A DNA stretch of 64,000 nucleotides from Azospirillum agricola (GCF_017876095.1 NZ_JAGINM010000018.1:62001-126000), one strand, 5' to 3'; positions 1 through 9,031 are shown, counted from the stretch's first letter. Notes: generated by a model from the sequence alone, not told the origin. A program made the numbers and translations.

Positions 1-9
1 AAGAGGCAT
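1..9 (-). CDS. Possible start of the next dpp gene (ATPase), cut by window edge
   Basis: Only three codons (Met-Pro-Leu) are visible, four bases past the stop of the upstream dppC on the same strand. Peptide transporter operons usually continue permease-permease-ATPase-ATPase, and DppD-type ATPases often begin Met-Pro-Leu, so this is probably the start of the first ATPase gene. That is inference from position; the visible sequence alone cannot prove it, and no clear ribosome binding site precedes it. Confidence 0.3.
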
Positions 10-13
10 GACG

Positions 14-964
14 TCAACGTTTCAGCTTGGGGTCGAGCGCGTCGCGGAGACCGTCGCCCAACAGATTGAAGGCCAGCACCGTCACCAGGATCGCCACGCC
101 GGGCCAGGTGACGACCCAGGGCGCGCGCTGGAGGAACTGGAGGGAAGAAGCCAGCATGGTGCCCCATTCCGGCGTCGGCGGCTGCGCGCCGAGGCCCAGG
201 AAGCCGAGCGCGGCGGCATCCAGGATGGCGGTCGAGAAACCGAGAGTCGCCTGCACGATCAGCGGCGCCAGGCAGTTCGGCAGCACGACGATCAGCATCA
301 ATCGAAGCGGCCCGGCCCCGGCCACGCGCGAGGCGACGACGTAGTCCTTGCCGGTCTCCGCCATCACCGCCGCGCGGGTCAGGCGGGCGTAGTGCGGGAT
401 GACGACCACCGACACCGCGATCATCGCGTTGACCAGCCCCGGCCCGAGGATGGCGGCGACCACCACGGCGAGCAGCAGGCTGGGCAGCGCCAGCAGGATG
501 TCCATGAAGCGCATGATCAGCACGTCGGTCATGCCGCCGAAGAAGCCGGCGACCAGACCCAGACCCAGCCCGATGGCCAGCGACAGGGTGACGACGATCA
601 GGCCGATCATCATCGACAGCCGGGCGCCGAACATCAGGCGGGACAGCATGTCGCGGCCGATGTCGTCGGTGCCGAGGATGAAGCGCCACGTCCCGCCCTC
701 GTACCAGACCGGCGCGGCGAGGATCGCGTCGCGGTACTGGATGTTGGGGTCGTGCGGAGCCAGCAGTTCGGCGAAGAGAGCGACGAAGGTGATGAGGAGG
801 ATCACCACGAGGCCGAGCAGCGCGCCCTTGTTCTGCTTGAAGTGATACCAGAACTCGACCAGCGGGTGCGGCGGTCGCGACACCGGGGTGGTGTCGATGG
901 ATGTCGCCGGAACCGGCGTGGCCGAATCCGGCGAGGAGGGGGTGGAGGACAGGTTCGTGGACAT
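14..964 (-). CDS. dppC: Dipeptide/oligopeptide ABC transporter permease, DppC type
   Basis: Inner-membrane permease of a peptide importer, pairing with the DppB-type permease encoded just upstream. The 316-residue protein has an N-terminal membrane segment, the DppC-family stretch LGTDDIGRDMLSRL after a periplasmic loop, several further hydrophobic segments, and an EAA-type ATPase contact loop (ASRVAGAGPLRLMLIVVLP). It ends with the family-typical FNLLGDGLRDALDPKL. I chose the ATG at 964 because GTGAGGCGAG lies at a suitable distance; a GTG at 976, overlapping the dppB stop, would add four residues. It is the third gene of a dppA-dppB-dppC operon that runs off the left edge. Substrate class is by family only. 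Confidence 0.93.
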   Translation of the reverse strand: MSTNLSSTPSSPDSATPVPATSIDTTPVSRPPHPLVEFWYHFKQNKGALLGLVVILLITFVALFAELLAPHDPNIQYRDAILAAPVWYEGGTWRFILGTDDIGRDMLSRLMFGARLSMMIGLIVVTLSLAIGLGLGLVAGFFGGMTDVLIMRFMDILLALPSLLLAVVVAAILGPGLVNAMIAVSVVVIPHYARLTRAAVMAETGKDYVVASRVAGAGPLRLMLIVVLPNCLAPLIVQATLGFSTAILDAAALGFLGLGAQPPTPEWGTMLASSLQFLQRAPWVVTWPGVAILVTVLAFNLLGDGLRDALDPKLKR

Positions 965-972
965 GGCTCGCC

Positions 973-1983
973 TCACCGCGCGTGACGGATGCGGGGGTTG
1001 AGGACGCCGTACAGCACGTCCACCAGCAGATTGACCAGGATGACCGAGGTGGCGATCAGCAGCACGCCGCCCTGGAGCGCCGGATAGTCGCGCCGGCCGA
1101 TCGATTCAATCAGCCACTTGCCGACGCCGGGCCAGGAGAAGATCGTCTCGGTCAGGATGGCGCCGCCCAGCAGCGTGCCGACCTGGAGGCCGATGACCGT
1201 CACCACCGGGATCAGCGCGTTGCGCAGCGCGTGCATGCCGATGACGCGGCGGCCGGCCAGCCCCTTGGCACGGGCGGTGCGGATGTAGTCCTCGCCCAGC
1301 ACCTCCAGCATCGCCGAACGCGTCATGCGCGCCACCACGGCCAGCGGCACGGTGCCGAGCACGATGGTCGGCAGGATCAGGTGCTGCAACGCCGAGCGGA
1401 AGGCGCCGTATTCGCCGGCCATCAGCGTGTCGATCAGCATGAAGCCGGTGGTCGGCTCCACGTAATAGAGCAGGTCGAGCCGGCCCGACACCGGGGTCCA
1501 GCCGAGGCCGACCGAGAAGAACAGGATCAGCAACAGGCCCCACCAGAAGATCGGCATCGAATAGCCGGTCAGGCTGAGTCCCATGACGCCATGGTCGAAC
1601 ATCGAGCCGCGCTTCACCGCCGCCAGGATGCCGGCCGGCAGACCCACCAGCGTCGCGAACAGCATGGCGGAGAAGGCCAGCTCCAGCGTCGCCGGGAACA
1701 GGGTGACGAACTCGTCCAGCACCGGGTTGCGGGTGATCAGCGACAGGCCGAAATCACCGCTCAGCACGTTTCCGACATAGTCGAGGAACTGCTGCCACAG
1801 CGGCAGGTCGAGCCCCATCTCGTGGCGAAGCTGGGCCAGCCGCTCGGGCGCGATGCCGCGTTCGCCGACGCGGACCTCGATGGGGTCGCCGGGAACCAGC
1901 CGGATCAGAATGAAGGTTAGAAAGGTGATGCCGAGAAAGGTCGGAATCACCAAGCTCACCCGCGTCAGGATGAAGCGCAGCAT
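973..1983 (-). CDS. dppB: Dipeptide/oligopeptide ABC transporter permease, DppB type
   Basis: 336-residue inner-membrane permease. It starts with the typical MLRFILTRV membrane anchor followed by FILIRLVPGDP, a hallmark of DppB/OppB proteins. It has about six membrane segments and an EAA loop (YIRTARAKGLAGRRVIGMH) for docking the ATPase. The end overlaps the extended start of dppC, indicating translational coupling. A 213-base gap containing a strong stem-loop separates it from dppA, so permease expression may be set below that of the binding protein. The start at 1983 has only a weak Shine-Dalgarno sequence. Confidence 0.94.
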   Translation of the reverse strand: MLRFILTRVSLVIPTFLGITFLTFILIRLVPGDPIEVRVGERGIAPERLAQLRHEMGLDLPLWQQFLDYVGNVLSGDFGLSLITRNPVLDEFVTLFPATLELAFSAMLFATLVGLPAGILAAVKRGSMFDHGVMGLSLTGYSMPIFWWGLLLILFFSVGLGWTPVSGRLDLLYYVEPTTGFMLIDTLMAGEYGAFRSALQHLILPTIVLGTVPLAVVARMTRSAMLEVLGEDYIRTARAKGLAGRRVIGMHALRNALIPVVTVIGLQVGTLLGGAILTETIFSWPGVGKWLIESIGRRDYPALQGGVLLIATSVILVNLLVDVLYGVLNPRIRHAR

Positions 1984-2070
1984 CGAAGGATCACTCTTTT
2001 AAAAGCGCGGTCGAAACATCAGGATCGGCCGGGAAACACCCAAAAAAATGGTGTCCGGCCTGTGCGAAAT

Positions 2071-2100
2071 CCATCATCCCCGCATGGGCGGGGATGATGG
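2071..2100 (-). terminator. Stem-loop between dppA and dppB (attenuator or mRNA stabiliser)
   Basis: A perfect inverted repeat: 13-base arms at 2071-2083 and 2088-2100 with a 4-base loop. No U-tract follows on the transcribed minus strand, so it is more likely an RNA-stabilising or partially terminating hairpin than a full terminator. This position, between a highly needed binding-protein gene and its permease genes, is common for differential expression in ABC operons. Confidence 0.6.
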
Positions 2101-2196
2101 TCGGAAAGCTGGAAAACGACCTTGCCTGAACGGCGGCTTTCCAGACCCGGTTTTAAAAACGCTACCGGGCCTGGACGGGAAACGCCGGCACCAACC

Positions 2197-3798
2197 TCAC
2201 TGCTTCAGGTCGACGCCCTCGAAACGATGGATGCCGAAGGAATCCATCTTGTAATCGACGACGTTCTTGCTCAGCCCCATGTGCACCACCGAATGGGCGA
2301 TGGTGTACCAGGGGGCGTCCTCCTTGAAGATCACCTGGGCCTGCTCGTACAGCTTGGTGCGGGCGGCGACGTCGGTGGTGCGCTTGGCCTGGACGACGAG
2401 ATCGTCGAACTCCTTGTTGCACCACTTGGACAGGTTGCTGCCGCCCGGACGGGCCGCTTCGCAGCCCAGCAGGTTGTACAGGAAATTGTCCGGATCGCCG
2501 TTGTCGCCGGTCCAGCCGAGCATGCCCATCTGGTGCTCGCCCTGCTGCATGCGCTTGCGGTACTCGCCCCACTCATACTGGACGATCTTGGCCTTGACGC
2601 CGATCTTGGCAAGGTCGGCCTGCATCATCTCGGCGATGCGCTTGGCGTTGGGGTTGTAGGGGCGCTGCACCGGCATCGCCCACAGATCCGTCTCGAAGCC
2701 GTTCGGATAGCCCGCGTCGGCCAGCAGCTTCTTGGCGCGCTCCTGGTCGAAGGGGTAGTCCTCGATCGCCTTGTTGTAGGACCACATGGTGGGCGGAATC
2801 GGGTTCTTGGCCGGAACGCCGGCGCTCTGGTAGACGGCGTCGACCATCGCCTTCTTGTCCAGCGCCATGCTGATGGCGCGGCGGACGCGCACGTCGTCGA
2901 ACGGCTTCTTCTGGACGTTGAAGGACAGGTAGCCGACGTTCAGCCCCTCCTGCTCCTGCAGGACGATGGAGGTGTCCTTCTTCATCGCGTCCAGATCGGC
3001 CGGGTTCGGGTACGGCATGATCTGGCATTCGTTCGCCTTCAGCTTGGCGTAACGGACGGCCGCGTCGGGCGTGATGGCGAAGACGAGGTTGTCGAGCGGC
3101 TGGCGCCCGCCCCAGTAATTCTCGAACGCCTTGTAGCGGATCACCGCGTCCTTCTGGTAGGCGACGAACTGGAAGGGGCCGGTCCCGATCGGGATCTGGT
3201 CCAGCTTCTCCGGCGTGCCCTTCTTCAGGAGCTGGTCGGCGTATTCGGCCGACATGATCGGCGCGAAGGGCATGGCGAGGTTGGCGAGGAAGGGCGCCTC
3301 GACCGCGTTCAGCGTGAACTTGACGGTCAGGTCGTCGACCTTTTCGATCGACTTCAGCAGCTTGGGCATCGCCATGTCGCCGAAGTAGTCGTACGCGCCG
3401 CCCGACACCTTGTGGAAGGGATGGTCCGCCTTCCACTGGCGATTGAACGAGAACAGCACGTCGTCGGCGTTGGCGTCGCGGGTCGGCTTGAAGTCGTTGC
3501 TGCTGTGCCACTTGGCGCCGGCGCGCAGCTTGAAGGTGTAGGTCAGACCGTCTTCGGAGACCGTCCAGGACTCGGCGAGACCGGGGACGACCTTGGTGCC
3601 GCCCCGCTCGAACTGGACGAGGTTGTTGTAGACCGGCAGCGACACGTCGAAGCTGGTGCCCGTCGTGTTCAGCATGGGGTTGAAGTTTTCGGGGCTACCC
3701 TCGGAGCAGTAGACAAGGGTCTTCGCGGCCTGGGCCGGCGCCGCGAGCGCCAGCGCCGCGGCCATACCAAGCCCGGCACCCAACAGGATGCGCTTCAT
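2197..3798 (-). CDS. dppA: Periplasmic dipeptide-binding protein, DppA type
   Basis: 533-residue solute-binding protein of the SBP_bac_5 family (peptide importers). Residues 1-24 form a Sec signal peptide with cleavage after AQA. The mature protein starts KTLVYCSEGSPENFNPML, the usual opening of DppA proteins, and contains GLAESWTVSEDGLTYTFKLR, the family's N-terminal signature. The start at 3798 is preceded by GGGAGG at good spacing; an upstream in-frame ATG at 3906 would add 36 residues without signal-peptide character and is rejected. First gene of the dppABC operon. Ligand could be dipeptides, haem or a related small peptide; the family does not settle this. Confidence 0.95.
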   Translation of the reverse strand: MKRILLGAGLGMAAALALAAPAQAAKTLVYCSEGSPENFNPMLNTTGTSFDVSLPVYNNLVQFERGGTKVVPGLAESWTVSEDGLTYTFKLRAGAKWHSSNDFKPTRDANADDVLFSFNRQWKADHPFHKVSGGAYDYFGDMAMPKLLKSIEKVDDLTVKFTLNAVEAPFLANLAMPFAPIMSAEYADQLLKKGTPEKLDQIPIGTGPFQFVAYQKDAVIRYKAFENYWGGRQPLDNLVFAITPDAAVRYAKLKANECQIMPYPNPADLDAMKKDTSIVLQEQEGLNVGYLSFNVQKKPFDDVRVRRAISMALDKKAMVDAVYQSAGVPAKNPIPPTMWSYNKAIEDYPFDQERAKKLLADAGYPNGFETDLWAMPVQRPYNPNAKRIAEMMQADLAKIGVKAKIVQYEWGEYRKRMQQGEHQMGMLGWTGDNGDPDNFLYNLLGCEAARPGGSNLSKWCNKEFDDLVVQAKRTTDVAARTKLYEQAQVIFKEDAPWYTIAHSVVHMGLSKNVVDYKMDSFGIHRFEGVDLKQ

Positions 3799-4194
3799 TC
3801 TTCTAGCCTCCCGATTCCGGTTGAAGCGATCGAAATTCGCCAAATCGCCTTTGAGTTCCGGGGTATTTGGCTCGTGCCCGAGGCAACTGTCAACGTGAAC
3901 ATGCATACGTCGCTACTCTACCCTACGGCGCATTTTTCCGGGCTCCAGGACGATGTTTTCATACGCTTTTCGGGCAGCATTCGGCAACAGTTGCCAAGTT
4001 GAAAATTCCGTTTACCCAACGGACAGACGGTTGACGCGCCGAATCCGGTTTTCCGCTCCCTTGAAAGGGCCGCCGACAAGGGCGGCAGCCATGCGAACCC
4101 GCCCTACCCGGCCCCGTGGCGGACCATGCTAGGGTTGGTTGCAGCGGGCCGCGACGACGCGCCGCACCCCCTCCACCACGCTCCGCCCCGCTTC
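3799..4194. other. Divergent intergenic region dppA / DMT transporter
   Basis: About 400 bases without a convincing gene. It holds the candidate dppA promoter and a small hairpin (6-base arms 4069-4074 and 4081-4086). An ATG at 4126 opens in frame with the DMT transporter but encodes a His/Pro/Arg-rich stretch unlike the family, so it is treated as non-coding. No clear promoter for the plus-strand gene was found. Confidence 0.6.
3863..3893 (-). promoter_or_regulatory. Candidate sigma-70 promoter of dppA
   Basis: On the minus strand a perfect -35 TTGACA (3893-3888) is followed, 18 bases on, by CAAATA (3869-3864), a weak -10. Transcription would start near 3857, giving a leader of roughly 60 bases. 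The -35 match is strong, the -10 poor, so this is tentative. Confidence 0.35.
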
Positions 4195-5154
4195 ATGGCT
4201 TCCGCTCCGCGCTCGAACCCGCTGTCCATCTACGGCCTGTATCTGGTGGGTTCCGCCCTGCTGGCGTCGAATCCCGTGCTGGGGCGGGCGCTCGCCCATG
4301 TGGTGCCACCGGTCGGTCTGACCTTCTGGCGCTGGGCGCTGGCCTTCCTCATCATCCTGCCCTTCGCCCTGCCGGGGCTGCTGGCACACCGCCACCGGCT
4401 GCTCGCCGACTGGCGGCGCTTCCTCATGCTGGGGGTTCTCGGGCAGGGCATCTCGGGCGCCGTCGTCTATTACGGCCTTGCCCACACCAGCGCCACCAAC
4501 GCCAGCCTGATCTACGCCACCAGCCCGGTGATGGTGCTGGCCATCGCCGCGGTCTGGCTGGGCGAGGCGATCCGCCCGCGGCAGGCCGCCGGCATCCTGG
4601 TGGCGATGGCCGGCGTGCTGGTGATCCTGACGCGCGGCGATCTCGACGCCCTGCTGCACCTGTCCTTCAACATCGGCGACCTCCAGGTGCTGGCCGGCGC
4701 CATTTCCTGGTCGGTCTTCACCATCCTGCTGCGCCAGAGCCGCGGCGGTCCGCTGCCGGTGATGACCAGCTTCGCCGCCAACGCCCTCGTCGGCGTCCTG
4801 GTGCTGACGCCCTTCTACGCGTGGGAGACGCTGGCGGTGCGGCCGGTGCCCTTCACCGTCCACACCATGCTGTCGATCGGCAGCGTCGCCCTGTTCGCCT
4901 CGGTCCTCGCCTTCATCGCCTACCAGCGGACCATCGCCCTGATGGGCGCGGCGCAGGCCTCCACGGCGCTCTACCTGTCGCCGCTGTGGGCCGCGCTGGG
5001 CTCCTGGCTGTTGCTGGGCGAGGGGCTGGAGCCCTTCCATCTGGCCGGTGTCGCGCTGGTGCTGCCGGGCGTGGCGCTGGCCACCCTGCCCGCGAGGCCG
5101 GGCGCCCCGGCGCCGGAGGCGACGGCCGACCGCGCCTGCACCGACCGGATCTAG
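4195..5154 (+). CDS. DMT-superfamily transporter, EamA type
   Basis: 319-residue inner-membrane protein with about ten hydrophobic helices arranged as two EamA repeats (roughly residues 10-140 and 155-290). Sequences such as SNPVLGRALAHVVPP and PLWAALGSWLLLGEGLEPFHLAGVALVL are typical of drug/metabolite exporters, where the second repeat ends in a conserved E-L-A-G pattern. Substrate cannot be told from sequence. I start it at the ATG at 4195, directly before the first membrane segment; 4126 is possible. The ribosome binding site is weak at both. It precedes the deacetylase gene by 75 bases on the same strand and may be cotranscribed with it. Confidence 0.88.
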   Translation: MASAPRSNPLSIYGLYLVGSALLASNPVLGRALAHVVPPVGLTFWRWALAFLIILPFALPGLLAHRHRLLADWRRFLMLGVLGQGISGAVVYYGLAHTSATNASLIYATSPVMVLAIAAVWLGEAIRPRQAAGILVAMAGVLVILTRGDLDALLHLSFNIGDLQVLAGAISWSVFTILLRQSRGGPLPVMTSFAANALVGVLVLTPFYAWETLAVRPVPFTVHTMLSIGSVALFASVLAFIAYQRTIALMGAAQASTALYLSPLWAALGSWLLLGEGLEPFHLAGVALVLPGVALATLPARPGAPAPEATADRACTDRI

Positions 5155-5229
5155 ACAAGCCGCGCTTGATCGGGCAGGACCGCCCGGCCATCTTGGCGGG
5201 GCATCCGCCATGCCTGACGAGCCGGACCC

Positions 5230-6090
5230 ATGACCCTCCCGATCCTGCTGTGCGCCGACGATTACGGACTGGCGCCGGGCGTCAACGCCGCCATCCGCGA
5301 ACTGATCGCCCTGGACCGGCTGACCGCCACCTCGGTCATGAGCCTCTGCCCCTTCTGGGCTCCGGGCGCCGCCCCCCTGCGCGAGTTGGCCGGGAAGGCC
5401 GATGTCGGGCTGCATTTCACGCTGACCGACCAGCCTCCGCTCGGCCCGATGCCGCGACTGGCCCGCGACGGCCGCCTGCCGCCGCTCGGCCGGCTGATGG
5501 CGCTCGCCTATGGCGGCCGGCTCGACGCTTCCGAAATCCATGACGAGCTTGCGCGCCAGCTCGACGCCTTCGCCACGGCCTGGGGCGGCCCGCCCGCCTA
5601 CATCGACGGCCACCAGCACGTCCACCAGTTGCCGACGGTGCGCGAGGCGGTCGCCGACGCCCTGGCCGCCCTGCCCGGCGCCTATGTCCGGCTGTGCGGC
5701 GAGCCGGCCGGCGCCGTCCTGCGGCGCGGCGTGGCGGTGCCCAAGGCGCTGCTGATCGGGGGCCTGGGCGGCAGCCTCGCCCGGCTGGCGCGGGAACGCG
5801 GCATTCCAGCCAACAACCGCTTCTCCGGAGTCTACGACTTCGCCACCGCCACCCCCTTCGCCGAGCTGCTGCCACGCTTCCTCGACACGCCCGGACACCG
5901 GCCGGACGACCGCCCGCTGGTCATGGTGCATCCCGGCATTCCCGACGAGGATCTGCGCCGCGTCGACAGCCTCGTCGAGCCCCGACGTGCCGAACACGCC
6001 TATCTCAAAGGCCCGGCCTTTGCCGACCTGCTGGACCGGCGCGGCCTGCGGCTGGTCCGTTTCGCTGGATTCACAAACATTCCGGCTTGA
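5230..6090 (+). CDS. ChbG/HpnK-family deacetylase
   Basis: 286-residue protein of the YdjC/ChbG/HpnK family, metal-dependent hydrolases that remove acetyl groups from carbohydrate substrates. It begins LPILLCADDYGLAPGVN, with the family's catalytic Asp pair (D10-D11). It has a metal-ligand His in GLHFTL (H62) and DGHQHVHQLP with H128/H130/H132. Full length for the family. HpnK members sit in hopanoid gene sets, but no squalene-hopene cyclase or other hpn gene is here. The neighbours (methyltransferase, GtrA protein) instead suggest a glycan or glycolipid role. Substrate is inferred only by family; the exact subgroup (HpnK or ChbG) is not certain. Confidence 0.85.
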   Translation: MTLPILLCADDYGLAPGVNAAIRELIALDRLTATSVMSLCPFWAPGAAPLRELAGKADVGLHFTLTDQPPLGPMPRLARDGRLPPLGRLMALAYGGRLDASEIHDELARQLDAFATAWGGPPAYIDGHQHVHQLPTVREAVADALAALPGAYVRLCGEPAGAVLRRGVAVPKALLIGGLGGSLARLARERGIPANNRFSGVYDFATATPFAELLPRFLDTPGHRPDDRPLVMVHPGIPDEDLRRVDSLVEPRRAEHAYLKGPAFADLLDRRGLRLVRFAGFTNIPA

Positions 6091-6210
6091 CGTCTTTCCG
6101 GTTTCCTTCCTACCCTTTCCCGGTGTTTCGTTGCGCGGCGGACCGGCACGTTTCGATGGCGCACCGCCGGCCGCGGACATCCACCATTCCGGGGAGGGGG
6201 CAGCGCACCG

Positions 6211-6996
6211 ATGGACTCCGCTCGAACGGCCTCCCCGACCGCCCCACCCTCCACCGCCGATCGCTGGGTCGAGTTCTGGAACCGGCCACACAGCATCTAC
6301 GCCAACCGGCGCCATCTCGAGGCTCATTTCGCCCGCATCGGACAGGATGTGGCGGAGCATCTGCCATCGGACGGCACCGTGCTGGATTTCGGTTGCGGCG
6401 ACGCGCTGGCGGCCGACGCGATGGCCGAACGCTGCGGCAGCCTCCTTCTCTTCGACGCCTCGCCGGCTGTCCGCGCCCGACTGACCGGGCGGTTTTCCGG
6501 CAACCCGCGCGTCCGCGTCCTCGACGAGCGCGGCCTGGCCGCGCTGCCGCCGGGAAGCGTCGATCTGCTGCTGGTCGTCTCGGTTCTCCAGTACATTCCG
6601 GAAGCGGATCTGCCGACGCTGCTGGAGCGCTGGCGCAAGCTCCTGTCCCCCGGCGGCAGGGCGCTGATCGCCGACGTGGTCGATCCCGGCACCCCGATGC
6701 TGGCCGACGTCGCCAGCCAGTTGCGGATGGGCTGGGAGCATGGATTCCTGACCGCGTCGCTGGTGGCGCTGCTGCGGCTGACCCTTTCGGACTACCGGCA
6801 GGTCCGCCGCGAGGCCGGGTTCGCCACCTACACCCCCGACGAGGTTCTGGAGCGGCTGGAGAAGGCCGGCCTGCGCGGCATCCGCCTGCCCCGCAACATC
6901 GGCCCGACGCCGCACCGGCGCAGCTTCATCGCCCACCCACGAACCCGGACGCCTCAAGACGCCGAGGAGCCGGCTCCGGCGCTGAACGTCCAATAG
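6211..6996 (+). CDS. Class I SAM-dependent methyltransferase
   Basis: 261-residue soluble protein. Motif I of the Rossmann methyltransferase fold reads VLDFGCGDALAADAMAERC (from about residue 57), followed by LLLFDASPAVRARL (acidic residue for the ribose) and LLLVVSVLQYIPEADL at the post-II position. A GGGGAGGGGG purine run lies about ten bases before the ATG. Its last 43 bases overlap the end of the convergent GtrA gene, unusual for genes this compact. Substrate unknown; proximity to a sugar deacetylase and a GtrA membrane protein hints at a lipid or glycan acceptor. Confidence 0.85.
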   Translation: MDSARTASPTAPPSTADRWVEFWNRPHSIYANRRHLEAHFARIGQDVAEHLPSDGTVLDFGCGDALAADAMAERCGSLLLFDASPAVRARLTGRFSGNPRVRVLDERGLAALPPGSVDLLLVVSVLQYIPEADLPTLLERWRKLLSPGGRALIADVVDPGTPMLADVASQLRMGWEHGFLTASLVALLRLTLSDYRQVRREAGFATYTPDEVLERLEKAGLRGIRLPRNIGPTPHRRSFIAHPRTRTPQDAEEPAPALNVQ

Positions 6997-7358
6997 CGGT
7001 TCGCGGCGAAGCTCCACAGCATCACCAACCCGGTCGCCGTCACCTGGGCCAGCAGGTAATGCAGGGACACGCCATGCACCAGCGCCCACATGATGGCGCT
7101 GTTCAGGCCCAGCCCGACGGCGGCGACCGCGACGAACTTCGCGGCTGTCGGACCATGCTCCTGCTCGCTGCGGAACACATGCCCGTAATTCAGGAGATAG
7201 CTGACCACCCCGCCGGCGAGGAAGCCGGCGGCCGAGGCCGGCACCGGCGCGACCGCGAACAGTTCGGCCAGCGCGACCAGCGTCCCGTAATGGACCACCG
7301 CCGCCGCGCCACCGACCAGGGCGAACAGCAGGAACTGGCGAAACGCTCCGTCAGCCAT
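6954..7358 (-). CDS. GtrA-family membrane protein
   Basis: 134-residue protein with four predicted membrane helices and the GtrA/DPMS hallmarks. These are FRQFLLFALVGGAAAVVHYG at the N terminus, SYLLNYGHVF after the second helix and FAANRYWTFS at the end. The family is associated with moving polyprenyl-phosphate-linked sugars across the inner membrane. The ATG at 7358 is chosen; a GTG at 7370 would add four residues. It follows the CoA-ligase gene by 26 bases on the same strand but has no evident functional link to it. The 3' end runs 43 bases into the methyltransferase gene. Confidence 0.85.
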   Translation of the reverse strand: MADGAFRQFLLFALVGGAAAVVHYGTLVALAELFAVAPVPASAAGFLAGGVVSYLLNYGHVFRSEQEHGPTAAKFVAVAAVGLGLNSAIMWALVHGVSLHYLLAQVTATGLVMLWSFAANRYWTFSAGAGSSAS

Positions 7359-7384
7359 GAAGGCCGCCACCGGTCGCGCCCCGC

Positions 7385-9031
7385 TCAGTCGTCCTCACCA
7401 TGCTCCCATTCGCGGCGGCGCAGCTTGAAGCGCTGGACCTTGCCGGTCTCCGTGCGCGGCAGCTCGTCGAGGAACTCGACCGCGCGCGGGTACTTGTAGG
7501 GGGCGATGTGGTCCTTGACGTAGGTCTGCAACAGTTCGGCCAGCCGGTCGTCCGGCCGCATTCCCTCGCGGATGACCACGAACGCCTTGGGGATGGTGCC
7601 GCGCACCGGGTCGGGAGCGGCGATGACCGCGCATTCCTGCACCGCCTCGTGCTCCATCAGGATGTTCTCGACCTCCAGCCCGGAGATCTTGTAGCCGGCC
7701 GACACGATCAGGTCGTCGGTGCGGGCGTGGTACCAGAAGAAGCCGTCCTCATCGACGTGGAAGGCGTCTCCGGTCAGGTTCCAGCCATGCTGGACGTAAC
7801 TCTCCTGGCGCGGGTCGTCGAGATACAGGCAGCCCGTGGCGCCGCGCACCGCCAGCCGCCCGACCTGCCCCGTCGGCACCGGCTGGAACTGCTCGTCCAC
7901 CACCATCGCCTCGTAGCCGGGCACCGGCTTTCCGGTGGAGCCGGGCCGGACGTTGCCCGGCACCGCGTGCAGCACGGCGTTCAGCAGTTCGGTCGTGCCG
8001 AGGCTGTCGAGGATCTCCCGCCCGGTCATCGCCCGCCAGCCCTCGAAGGTGGTCAGCGGCAGCGGCTCCCCGGCGGACACGCAGAGCCGCAGGCTGCGCA
8101 GCCCCTCGGCCAGCGCCGGCTCCTGCTCCAGATGGGCGATCATGCCGCGGTAGACGGTCGGCACGGTGAAGAGCACGGTCGCCTTGTGGCGGGTCGCCGC
8201 CTCCAGCAGCCGGTCGTGGGTTCCGCGCTCCAGCAGCACCACCGAGGCGCCGATGCGCAACGGGAACAGCAGAAGACCGCCGAGCCCGTAGGCGAAGGCC
8301 AGCGTCGGCGAGCCGCAGAAGACGTCGTCCGCCGTCGTGCCCAGCACCGAACGCGGCGACAGGTCGGCGATGGCCAGCAGATGCCGGTGCAGATGCGCCG
8401 CCGCCTTCGGCGTCCCGGTGGTGCCGGACGTGAAGGCGATCAACGCCACGTCGTCGTTGGCCGTGTCGGCTGCCTCGAAACCGGCCGGCTTGCCGGCGAT
8501 GCGGTGCTCCAGCTCGCCGCCCTGGAGACCGTCGAGGAAGCCGACCACCCGCATCGACGGCGGGGCCGCCTCCTCCAGGTCGTGGAGGGCGCGGACGTCG
8601 CACAGCGCCATGTCGATGGAGGCGCGGGCCAGCACGTCGGCCAGCTCGGGCGCCCGCAACAGCGGCATGGTCGGCACCAGCACGGCGCCGGCCTTGATCA
8701 CCGCCAGCCAGCAGGCCGCCAGCATCGGGCTGTTCGGCCCGCGCAGCAGCACGCGGTTGCCGGGCACGATGCCGTAATCCTCGGTCAGCACCCGCGCGAT
8801 GCGGTCGACCGTATCGCGGACCCGGCCATAGCTCCACACCGTGCCCGCGCCGTCGATCAGGCAGGGACGCTCGTCCCATCCACGCGCGCGCCAGCCGTCG
8901 AGCAGGGCGGAGGCGGCGTTGAGCCGTTCAGGATAGGCCAGTTCGGGACGGTCGAGAAGGAAATCGGGGCGTTTCGAGGGCGCCGGCAGCCGGTCGCGGG
9001 TGAAGCTGTCGAGATGCCCGGTACGTCCCAT
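7385..9031 (-). CDS. Benzoate-CoA / 2-aminobenzoate-CoA ligase family enzyme
   Basis: 548-residue adenylate-forming enzyme that activates an aromatic acid with ATP and CoA. The phosphate-binding A3 motif reads LIAFTSGTTGTPKAA (about residue 200). The A8 hinge region is RTDDLIVSAGYKISGLEVE (about 440), and the A10 lysine is in PRTETGKVQRFKLRRREW near the C terminus. The opening FTRDRLPAPSKRPDFLL resembles 2-aminobenzoate- and benzoate-CoA ligases, but the substrate is not proven. The start is ambiguous. The ATG at 9031 has GGGGGAGGG about 13 bases upstream and gives a normal-length protein. The in-frame ATG at 9163 has a better spaced GGAG and adds 44 residues with no family match. Confidence 0.85.
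   Translation of the reverse strand: MGRTGHLDSFTRDRLPAPSKRPDFLLDRPELAYPERLNAASALLDGWRARGWDERPCLIDGAGTVWSYGRVRDTVDRIARVLTEDYGIVPGNRVLLRGPNSPMLAACWLAVIKAGAVLVPTMPLLRAPELADVLARASIDMALCDVRALHDLEEAAPPSMRVVGFLDGLQGGELEHRIAGKPAGFEAADTANDDVALIAFTSGTTGTPKAAAHLHRHLLAIADLSPRSVLGTTADDVFCGSPTLAFAYGLGGLLLFPLRIGASVVLLERGTHDRLLEAATRHKATVLFTVPTVYRGMIAHLEQEPALAEGLRSLRLCVSAGEPLPLTTFEGWRAMTGREILDSLGTTELLNAVLHAVPGNVRPGSTGKPVPGYEAMVVDEQFQPVPTGQVGRLAVRGATGCLYLDDPRQESYVQHGWNLTGDAFHVDEDGFFWYHARTDDLIVSAGYKISGLEVENILMEHEAVQECAVIAAPDPVRGTIPKAFVVIREGMRPDDRLAELLQTYVKDHIAPYKYPRAVEFLDELPRTETGKVQRFKLRRREWEHGEDD

Noticed and set aside
5230..6090. Calling a hopanoid (hpn) gene cluster from the HpnK-like protein
   Set aside because: No squalene-hopene cyclase, HpnC/D/E or HpnH homologue is in the window; only the deacetylase family is supported.
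4129..7089. A 986-codon antisense frame across DMT, deacetylase and methyltransferase genes
   Set aside because: Same mirror-frame composition; three recognisable protein families lie on the opposite strand.
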